Part shown: positions 48,334 to 53,637 of the stretch, piece by piece
Position numbering within the stretch: the stretch's first letter is position 1
Layout: every line of letters begins with the position of its first letter
Assembly: GCA_964355525.1 (NCBI GenBank)
Contig: CAYHDY010000002.1
Coordinates: 1 to 53,637, forward strand
From: XYB2-FULL-45-11 sp964355525
Lineage (GTDB): Bacteria; Patescibacteriota; Patescibacteriia; UBA9934; GWF2-40-263
Direction of reading: 5' to 3'
DNA length: 53,637 bases
Position numbers and translations under genes: made by a program
The notes under the pieces: generated by a model
What the model saw: the letters and a program-made list of their open reading frames with translations, nothing else
Told to the model about the DNA's origin: nothing
The model's database searches: none

Positions 48334-50416
48334 ATTGGTCCAAACTTGTAACGGTTATACGAACTCCTTTTTCTTTCAATCCTCCGATCACCTGTACATC
48401 TGTATTGTCTGTTTTAAGAATGAGATGTTTAAAATGCAGTTTTGCGAGTGCGGAAGCATCAAAATTATCTGAGGAGATTGATTGAAGCGTGATAATAATC
48501 GTATCCAAATTTTTTGCCGCTTCAAGTGCGTGAAAATCAAGTTCCATGATCGTGCCCTGACGTGTTTCGTATCGAGTGGTCGGTTCATCTATCGTGACGG
48601 TTTTTAATTTATCAAACGCAACGTGTTCAGTTATAAGATAATCCATCGATATCACAGATCTTGGGATCGTTAATTCGGCCGGATTGATTAGATTATCGGA
48701 GATGAACTTCGAAAGATCTTCTGAAAGATAGTCTCCTGCCGCAACATTGTCACTCGTTCGTGTCCACTTATTCGTGGCACCGTCAAAAGTCCATGTAACG
48801 GTCGCATTCACTTCATANNNNNNNNNNNNNNNNNNNNNNNNNNNNNNNNNNNNNNNNNNNNNNNNNNNNNNNNNNNNNNNNNNNNNNNNNNNNNNNNNNN
48901 NNNNNNNNNNNNNNNNNTCTATTTTAATGGAAGTTAAATCGGAATCATTAAGCGGAGATAAATCAATATCCATTGCAGCACCTTCTTTGTAGTAACTTGG
49001 ATTTTGTAGATTCAATTCTCGAATGTTGATTCCTCCAAGCGGAGAAAGATCGTTGAATCCTCCGCTCACACTTCCTGTTTGCAGATAATAAGCCAGAGAA
49101 GATTCTGCCGGGGCAATACGAACAGCCTTTATTTCTCCCTTTATTTCTGGTTGAGGAATTTGTATTTCAATGGATCCCGGAAAAAATTCCGGAGAAACTT
49201 GGATATATTCGATGTGTTCTCGTTTCGGTGCTTTGATCGCACTCGCGAAATCTTTTTTCGCATCTGCTGTTTCATCGGCGCGTTCTGGAATATTTCCGTC
49301 GGGTGATGATGCTCGTCCGGGTTTGCGCGCATCGCGTGTTTCCCATCGCAACATGGAATTTGTTTTGTACCCCATGAATTTTTCCGGAATCGGATCCCCT
49401 GTTTCATTTTTTTGAACACGATCTTTCAGTCCGAGAGATTGCTCCATCATCTCTTTCGGACTTATGATAAGCGTTCCTTCCATCTCTTCTTTTGTGAGCA
49501 CTCCGTGTGTATGTCCGTCAATCCATTCCCACGGTTGGCTGTCATCGTTTCTCACGAGAAAACGCACATGATCCGTATATACCTGAACCGCCATACTTAC
49601 AGGATTTGTTCCCATAACCCTAGGGACTTCCGCAAGCAAAAAACGAACAAGTGCTTCGCAGTTCCCTTCACCATTCATCGCGATTGAATACATGTCCGCT
49701 TTTTCGCGAATGTAGGTTGTACGTTGTTTTGCAAGTTCAAATGCGACTCGAATGGGTGATTTGCGATCGGTTTCGGAGAGAGACTCTGTTAATCTTGATT
49801 CAAGATCCCAAAGTTTTTGATTTACTTCGTCGAATTGTTCTTGCGTGATTTGTCCGTGGATGAGCTCCATCGTCAGAAAAAAATCTTTATTGTTCACCCA
49901 TCCGTATTCTATCTGTTCGATGAGATTCAGTGCCCGTTCTCGATTTACTTCGGTTATTTTTAATCCGCTTCCTTTTGCGAAACGGTTCAATTTATCTTGT
50001 TGGGCTTTTGTGTGTTGTATTTCTTCATCTCCCGTTCCATCTCCTTCTCTCGCTCCATTTTTATTTTTTTGCGAACCTTCCAGTCCAAAAGCCTCTTTTC
50101 CAAATGGTTTGTTGCGCGCAATAAATGCTTCAACAGATGTCACGAATTTTCCGAAAGCAATTTCGGATTTTAATTCGACATGTTTTGCGTATTCGATTCC
50201 TTGATGTGCTGCGCGTTCAATTTGTGGTTCGTGTGTTGCTCCGATCGCCCCGAGNNNNNNNNNNNNNNNNNNNNNNNNNNNNNNNNNNNNNNNNNNNNNN
50301 NNNNNNNNNNNNNNNNNNNNNNNNNNNNNNNNNNNNNNNNNNNNNNNNNNNNNNCGATCAATTTTTTTTCGACGTTGTGCAATCGGAGAGGATTCAAATG
50401 GGGAAGGTTCTCGCAT
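48332..50416 (-). CDS. Transglutaminase-like cysteine-protease-fold protein (two gaps)
   Basis: The protein is about 695 residues, interrupted by two 100-N gaps (48818-48917, 50255-50354) whose flanks are not duplicated, so residues are missing. The middle holds a transglutaminase-type triad: Cys in GEGNCEALVRFL, His in YTDHVRFLV, Asp in WEWIDGHTHG. The C-terminal part has regularly spaced segments (RELNLQNPSYYKEG, DIDLSPLNDSDLTS, LDFHALEAAKNLDTIIITL) that look like an irregular leucine-rich repeat. It may modify or cut proteins. Start 50416 is chosen from CACAAT about 12 bases upstream; the longer frame to 50449 is not favoured. Confidence 0.75.
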   Translation of the reverse strand: MREPSPFESSPIAQRRKKIDXXXXXXXXXXXXXXXXXXXXXXXXXXXXXXXXXXLGAIGATHEPQIERAAHQGIEYAKHVELKSEIAFGKFVTSVEAFIARNKPFGKEAFGLEGSQKNKNGAREGDGTGDEEIQHTKAQQDKLNRFAKGSGLKITEVNRERALNLIEQIEYGWVNNKDFFLTMELIHGQITQEQFDEVNQKLWDLESRLTESLSETDRKSPIRVAFELAKQRTTYIREKADMYSIAMNGEGNCEALVRFLLAEVPRVMGTNPVSMAVQVYTDHVRFLVRNDDSQPWEWIDGHTHGVLTKEEMEGTLIISPKEMMEQSLGLKDRVQKNETGDPIPEKFMGYKTNSMLRWETRDARKPGRASSPDGNIPERADETADAKKDFASAIKAPKREHIEYIQVSPEFFPGSIEIQIPQPEIKGEIKAVRIAPAESSLAYYLQTGSVSGGFNDLSPLGGINIRELNLQNPSYYKEGAAMDIDLSPLNDSDLTSIKIXXXXXXXXXXXXXXXXXXXXXXXXXXXXXXXXXXYEVNATVTWTFDGATNKWTRTSDNVAAGDYLSEDLSKFISDNLINPAELTIPRSVISMDYLITEHVAFDKLKTVTIDEPTTRYETRQGTIMELDFHALEAAKNLDTIIITLQSISSDNFDASALAKLHFKHLILKTDNTDVQVIGGLKEKGVRITVTSLDQ
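48818..48917. other. 100-N gap inside the transglutaminase-like gene
   Basis: Flanks are not duplicated; sequence is really missing and the length is unknown. Confidence 0.9.
50255..50354. other. 100-N gap near the start of the transglutaminase-like gene
   Basis: Flanks are not duplicated; sequence is really missing. Confidence 0.9.
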
Positions 50417-50457
50417 AGTGTGATCATTGTGACACAAGAATGTATGCACGACAAAAG

Positions 50458-50482
50458 AAAAACCTCACAAAGATTTGTGAGG
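50458..50482 (-). terminator. Terminator of zinc-ribbon gene 50493 (CCTC-GAGG family)
   Basis: CCTCACAAA-TC-TTTGTGAGG on the minus strand, then TTTTTC. Confidence 0.9.
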
Positions 50483-50492
50483 TGAGAGTTGA

Positions 50493-50939
50493 CTACGTCG
50501 ATCGAGCGAGGAAGACGCCACCGGCGTTTTCGAACACGGTGCCGGGATTGGCTCCACACGCGGAGCAATAGATCGGAACTGTATCTGAATCCGCGAAGGT
50601 CATGAGTCCGCAGTTCGGACAATGATCAGACCCGTGGGCGAAGATGGTGCGCAATGTGCGTGTCCAATCGCCAAGCGTGTGCACTCCGTAGGTTTCACGC
50701 CATTCGGTGAGATGTGCGGCGCATTCGGGACTGAGTCCCATGAATACGACCTCGAGCTCGTGCGAGAGATCCGCATCAAGAGCGCGTTTTGCACGGCGGG
50801 CGAGTTCGAGCATGGACGGATTCGCGTTGTCGAGGCGGATGATGCACATGGGAATCAACTCCTTCGCGCGAATGCGCTTTGCGATGCTCTTTGCGTGAGA
50901 CGTGGGCGCTGCAACGTGAGACGATGACTGCATAAACAT
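50493..50939 (-). CDS. Zinc-ribbon protein A
   Basis: The 148-residue protein has a helical N-terminal region (KSIAKRIRAKELI; SMLELARRAKRALDADLSHEL) and a C-terminal zinc ribbon CPNCGLMTF...YCSACGANPG. The ribbon tail resembles that of gene 51527 (CPRCGLNTF...CYRCGANP), suggesting that the two share a module. GGGGAGGG lies five bases before the ATG. A promoter with an upstream TGTCG-N7-CGACA operator (51004-51055) drives it; the leader holds AGGC-TTAGT-GCCT next to the SD. Function unknown. Confidence 0.7.
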   Translation of the reverse strand: MFMQSSSHVAAPTSHAKSIAKRIRAKELIPMCIIRLDNANPSMLELARRAKRALDADLSHELEVVFMGLSPECAAHLTEWRETYGVHTLGDWTRTLRTIFAHGSDHCPNCGLMTFADSDTVPIYCSACGANPGTVFENAGGVFLARST

Positions 50940-51003
50940 GATGCCCTCCCCGAAGGCACTAAGCCTGTCGAAGTGTGTTGTGAAATGTACGGCTTCTATA
51001 ATC

Positions 51004-51055
51004 AGAATAGCGTATGTGTAGAAAAGACAAAGAGGCTATGTCGACAGATTCGACA
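51004..51055 (-). promoter_or_regulatory. Operator-promoter module of zinc-ribbon protein A
   Basis: On the minus strand: TGTCG-N7-CGACA (51051-51055 and 51039-51043), 7 bases, -35 TTTGTC, 16 bases, -10 TATTCT (51004-51009). The operator half CGACAACA occurs also at 52.4 kb. The transcript would start about 58 bases before the ATG. Confidence 0.75.
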
Positions 51056-51078
51056 ACAAGAAAACCAAAGATTTATTT

Positions 51079-51101
51079 AAAAAACCTCACAAGATGTGAG
51101 G
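51079..51101 (-). terminator. Terminator of zinc-ribbon gene 51109 (CCTC-GAGG family)
   Basis: CCTCACA-TCT-TGTGAGG on the minus strand, then six Ts. Confidence 0.9.
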
Positions 51102-51108
51102 TAAGACG

Positions 51109-51597
51109 TTACGACTGACGAGTATTACGACGAGCGCGTCGACTCGTGACCTGACCGGACAAAGGACGATGCGAGGAACACTGGATCTTTTTTCCGCACC
51201 CGACGCAATGTTTTGCGTCTTTGGTGAAGATGACCCCACACGAGCACGTCGGCTTGTCTTTCCACGACTCATCGATTGGCTGTGCACACGACGGACAGAA
51301 CTTGTAATCGTCCTGAATTGTTTTTCCGCAGACGCATCTCGTCGGTTTGAGCGAGACGAGTTTGACCGGCGTTTCTGGAACGGTTCCGCACATCGGACAA
51401 AGTTTCCATGTGTCTGTGAGTGCGGCACTGCACTCTTTGCAGAACTTGGTTGTTGTATAGCGTGGTCCGGAACGATCTTGGAACGGGAGCGGACGCGTCG
51501 GTTGCATTGTCGAATGATCACAAACGCTACGCGGCGAGACGTACGGAGTGGCTGAACTGTGATAATCCGGACTCCCGTTTTTCATGGGATTGATCAT
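51109..51597 (-). CDS. Triple zinc-ribbon protein
   Basis: The 162-residue protein has an N-terminal low-complexity part (His/Ser/Pro) and then repeated C-x-x-C pairs: CKECSAALTDTWKLCPMCG, CVCGKTIQDDYKFCPSCA, CSCGVIFTKDAKHCVGCG, three zinc ribbons about 25 residues apart, and a basic C-terminus (TSRRARRNTRQS). It starts at ATG 51597 six bases after AAGGAGG. It overlaps the upstream gene 51527 by 71 bases in another frame, with its SD inside that gene. Nucleic-acid or protein binding is likely, but the role is unknown. Confidence 0.75.
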   Translation of the reverse strand: MINPMKNGSPDYHSSATPYVSPRSVCDHSTMQPTRPLPFQDRSGPRYTTTKFCKECSAALTDTWKLCPMCGTVPETPVKLVSLKPTRCVCGKTIQDDYKFCPSCAQPIDESWKDKPTCSCGVIFTKDAKHCVGCGKKIQCSSHRPLSGQVTSRRARRNTRQS

Positions 51598-52300
51598 TGT
51601 AAACCTCCTTGCGAATCGTTTGAGGGTTTGCGCCGCATCGATAACAGAATCGATGCTGACGATTTTCGAATGTGTTCAGGCCGCATCTCGGACAGAACTT
51701 CGATTCGATGCAGAATGCTGTCGACTCACTTCGAGCCCAATCTTGAACAGTGAATAATTGATGCATCTCGATCATTTCTCGATTGAATGTGATTTCGCTC
51801 AAGTTGGGATCGAGAAGGGCAACACGCGTTGTTGACGATATTCCATGACGCAGAATGTTGCGACAGAGAACCGCGACAGACAACACGGACGTTGTGATTC
51901 CACTTGTCGGACGCGGACCGATTCCCCAATCGACACCGATCACATCTTGCGATGCATCGGTCGGGCACGAAAGATAGATCCATCGAATGAATCCGTCGAA
52001 CCCGTGAATGTGATTCGGTTTGTAACAAAGTTCTGGTGGGTCTACGTTTTCGAGACCTTGAACCAAGTGTGAATGCAATCCACTCTGTTGTTCTTTTGGA
52101 ACAGCGAAGACAGAAATGTCTTTACGCAAGTGAGTGACGCCTTTACCAATCCCCCAGCCGATCCAAGGATATCCTTGGCGTACAGCCGGATCGAGACGGT
52201 TTGGGTCAATGAGGGATCCGTTTTGCAACGGAATTCGCAGGTAAGGTGCGAGCGAGGAAACAGGTCTTCGTGTTTGATCGAACAGAGAGATGTTCGACAT
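51527..52300 (-). CDS. Zinc-ribbon protein B
   Basis: The 257-residue protein is unknown in its first 190 residues (RIPLQNGSLIDPNRLDPAVR; GLHSHLVQGLENVDPPELCY; ITTSVLSVAVLCRNILRHG), and ends in a C-terminal ribbon CPRCGLNTFENRQHRFCYRCGANPQTI, close to that of gene 50493. After the ribbon 30 basic residues overlap the start of gene 51109. GGAGG lies five bases before the ATG. The promoter carries the same operator and spacing as gene 50493. Confidence 0.7.
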   Translation of the reverse strand: MSNISLFDQTRRPVSSLAPYLRIPLQNGSLIDPNRLDPAVRQGYPWIGWGIGKGVTHLRKDISVFAVPKEQQSGLHSHLVQGLENVDPPELCYKPNHIHGFDGFIRWIYLSCPTDASQDVIGVDWGIGPRPTSGITTSVLSVAVLCRNILRHGISSTTRVALLDPNLSEITFNREMIEMHQLFTVQDWARSESTAFCIESKFCPRCGLNTFENRQHRFCYRCGANPQTIRKEVYNDQSHEKRESGLSQFSHSVRLAA

Positions 52301-52344
52301 GATGACCTCCGATTGAGTTTGTCGACTGAACTGTCTGTACCATC

Positions 52345-52399
52345 AAAATAGCATTTGGTCAGGATTGTCACAGATATGTTGTCGTAGATTTCGACAACA
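52345..52399. promoter_or_regulatory. Operator-promoter module between zinc-ribbon B and TrmB-like regulator
   Basis: An 8-bp-arm inverted repeat (TGTTGTCG-N7-CGACAACA, 52377-52399) is followed on the minus strand after 7 bases by -35 TGTGAC, 16 bases, and -10 TATTTT (52345-52350). The same order and spacing occur at 51.0 kb. It lies between two divergent genes, so it may also affect the TrmB-like gene. Confidence 0.8.
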
Positions 52400-52443
52400 T
52401 CTTGACTATCGATATTTCGCATGAGATCCTAGAATATATGCAT

Positions 52444-53205
52444 ATGAATTATTCAACCGAGATTATCAAAGGACTTGGTGCATTTGGTCTTGACGAGAAA
52501 GAAGTCAAAGTCTATCTCGCGGGTCTTGAGATTGGAACGGCAAGTGTTCTTGAATTATCGCGTCGTACAAATTTGCCACGAACGACTTTATATCCGATTC
52601 TCGAGCGATTGGAACATCAAGGAGTGTTTAAAGTCGGAAAACAAAAAAGCACAACGGTTTACATTGCTGAATTGCCGGATGTTTTGAAACGACATCTTGA
52701 TGAACGTGCGGCTTTGTTCACGAAAACATTACCAGCTCTCGAAACGATTCAAGACACAGCGCATGAAGGACCTGGCGTGACATTTTATGAAGGCACGGAT
52801 GGATTCAAGCGCGTTTGGAAAGCGATCATTGGTTCCGGAGTAAAGGAATATCGATTGATCACAAGTGGAACAGGGCTTCTCGATTATGTGAAAGAACCGT
52901 ATCTCGTGAAGCGTGTGATTGCAGAGCGATTGGAAAAAAAGATTCTGAGCATACAATTGATTCCGGATTCACGTGATGCACGAAAGATCGTCGAAAAAGA
53001 TAAAGAAGAATTACGCGAGTCGAGATTCCTGCCTGCGAACATCAAACTTCCATCTACGGTGATCATTTTCGCCGATCAAGTTGCATTTATTACGACGCGA
53101 AAAGAAAACACAATGATCTTACTCGCTTCGGGTGATGTGGCACTCACCTATCGCACGTTGTTTGATTTGATTTGGGAGAAGGCGGAGACGGGTGGAGAGA
53201 AGTAA
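52444..53205 (+). CDS. TrmB-family transcriptional regulator
   Basis: The 253-residue protein has the TrmB winged helix: GLGAFGLDEKEVKVYLAGLEIGTASVLEL, then SRRTNLPRTTLYPILERLEHQGVF, similar to the regulator at 9.57-10.4 kb. A C-terminal sensor part follows (GPGVTFYEGTDGFKRVWKAII; PSTVIIFADQVAFITTRKENTMILL). Two in-frame ATGs (52438, 52444) are possible; a TAGAAT box ends eight bases before the second. It adjoins the 52377-52399 operator and diverges from zinc-ribbon gene B, so it is the prime candidate for the factor that reads the operator. The ligand is unknown. Confidence 0.85.
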   Translation: MNYSTEIIKGLGAFGLDEKEVKVYLAGLEIGTASVLELSRRTNLPRTTLYPILERLEHQGVFKVGKQKSTTVYIAELPDVLKRHLDERAALFTKTLPALETIQDTAHEGPGVTFYEGTDGFKRVWKAIIGSGVKEYRLITSGTGLLDYVKEPYLVKRVIAERLEKKILSIQLIPDSRDARKIVEKDKEELRESRFLPANIKLPSTVIIFADQVAFITTRKENTMILLASGDVALTYRTLFDLIWEKAETGGEK

Positions 53206-53227
53206 GTAAAGGTGAACAAACGTAAAC

Positions 53228-53284
53228 AAAGGTGAACAAAAGAAAACAAAGGATAAAATCCTCTGTTTTCTTTTGTTCACCTTT
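53228..53284. repeat. GGTGAACAAA repeats and 21-bp hairpin
   Basis: A perfect 21-bp stem (arms 53228-53248 and 53264-53284) encloses a further AGGAT-AAA-ATCCT stem. The left arm belongs to two direct copies of a GGTGAACAAA-AAACAAA unit, and a further GTTCACCT lies past the right arm. It may terminate the TrmB-like gene and/or insulate polA. Confidence 0.75.
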
Positions 53285-53318
53285 GCGCACCTCTGTTCAC
53301 CTGCTAAACTGTCCTTAC

Positions 53319-53637
53319 ATGAAATCCTCAAATAAAACTCTTTACGTTCTCGATGGAAATGCGCTTTTACATCGCGCGTGGCATGCGGTTCCTCCGCTTA
53401 CGACAAAGGAAGGGCTTGTTGTGAATGCGGCTTATGGGTTTACGAATGTGATCGAAAAAATTCGTTCGCAGTTTAAACCCGATTATTTATGCGTGGCATG
53501 GGATTTGCCGGGAAAAACGTTTCGACATGAATCGACCGAGTCGTATAAAGCGACGCGCGAAAAGAAGGCACCGGAACTGTATGCACAGATTCCGATGATT
53601 CAAGAAATTTTGCGTGCGTATCACGTACCATCATATT
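53319..53637 (+). CDS. polA: DNA polymerase I, N-terminal 5'-3' exonuclease part (runs off the window)
   Basis: The 106 visible residues start MKSSNKTLYVLDGNALLHRAWHAVPPL and include NAAYGFTNVIEKI, CVAWDLPGKTFRHESTESYKATREKKAPEL, all typical of the PolA 5'-3' exonuclease domain. TAAACT ends eight bases before the ATG with no SD, the leaderless pattern. The polymerase domain lies beyond the window. Confidence 0.92.
   Translation, partial: MKSSNKTLYVLDGNALLHRAWHAVPPLTTKEGLVVNAAYGFTNVIEKIRSQFKPDYLCVAWDLPGKTFRHESTESYKATREKKAPELYAQIPMIQEILRAYHVPSY

Noticed and set aside
1..53637. Reassignment of TGA (as in SR1/Gracilibacteria)
   Set aside because: rnpA, the IMPase gene, the sigma gene and lspA neighbours end at TGA exactly at the family-typical ends, and TGA is not found inside conserved domains except at the pnp contig-end error.
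1..53637. CRISPR array or cas genes
   Set aside because: No array of equally spaced direct repeats and no Cas-like protein is visible. The repeats present are hairpin elements.

Overview
This window looks like a chromosomal segment of a Candidate Phyla Radiation (Patescibacteria) bacterium. My guess is a relative of Uhrbacteria or Magasanikbacteria. The evidence is gene content and style: a compact core of replication, RNA and cell-wall genes, almost no biosynthesis, two TrmB-type regulators, a SemiSWEET-like protein, a proton-pumping pyrophosphatase, many small zinc-ribbon proteins of unknown role, and dispersed GC-rich hairpin repeats in and between genes. TGA is used as an ordinary stop, so this is not a recoded SR1/Gracilibacteria genome. 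The sequence is a draft scaffold with five 100-N gaps and one 10-N gap. Two of the 100-N gaps (9636 and 40339) are flanked by the same 55 bases on both sides and are almost certainly overlap artefacts.

Layout. 0.1-5.5 kb: VIT1-like transporter, host-attachment-family protein, tRNA-Cys, 3D-domain cell-wall protein and a class A penicillin-binding protein. 5.5-9.5 kb: the origin neighbourhood, dnaN-dnaA facing left and rpmH-rnpA-yidD facing right, with DnaA-box-like sites in the intergenic regions. 9.5-12.5 kb: a TrmB regulator and a three-gene cassette array joined by homologous intercistronic hairpins. 12.5-15.8 kb: DUF167 protein, inositol-monophosphatase-family enzyme, endonuclease IV and trigger factor. 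15.9-27.1 kb: a nucleic-acid-handling block (replication-relaxation-like winged-helix protein, solitary ParB, CPBP protease, two SF2 helicases, zinc-finger protein, sigma-70 factor, RNase III). 27.2-33.1 kb: hppA, LysM-M23 peptidase, ComM/YifB, LspA and a DksA-like protein. 33.1-38.5 kb: a candidate 350-nt RNA, three DnaA boxes, a membrane-anchored unknown, pnp, a NYN protein and rpsO. 38.5-48.3 kb: SemiSWEET-like protein, MFS protein, DsbA-like protein, Xer recombinase, tRNA-Arg inside a broken tRNA copy, MBL hydrolase, tRNA-His, an EEP-family hydrolase and unknowns. 48.3-53.6 kb: transglutaminase-like protein, three zinc-ribbon genes, a second TrmB regulator, and the start of polA.

Two expression styles are visible. 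Several genes (PBP1A, MFS, xer, EEP hydrolase, polA) have a -10-like box only 8-11 bases before the ATG and no Shine-Dalgarno (SD), which suggests leaderless messages. Another set has a TTGACA-N17-(-10) promoter, a leader ending in a stem-loop next to a strong SD, and a hairpin/T-run terminator. The second set covers the cassette array, ParB, the helicases, the rnc-sigma operon and the unknown accessory genes.

The most system-like signals are (i) a duplicated operator-promoter module, TGTCG-N7-CGACA followed by -35 and -10 at identical spacing, upstream of two zinc-ribbon genes and next to a TrmB-type regulator at 51-52.4 kb, and (ii) the cassette array at 10.5-12.4 kb with covarying hairpins.
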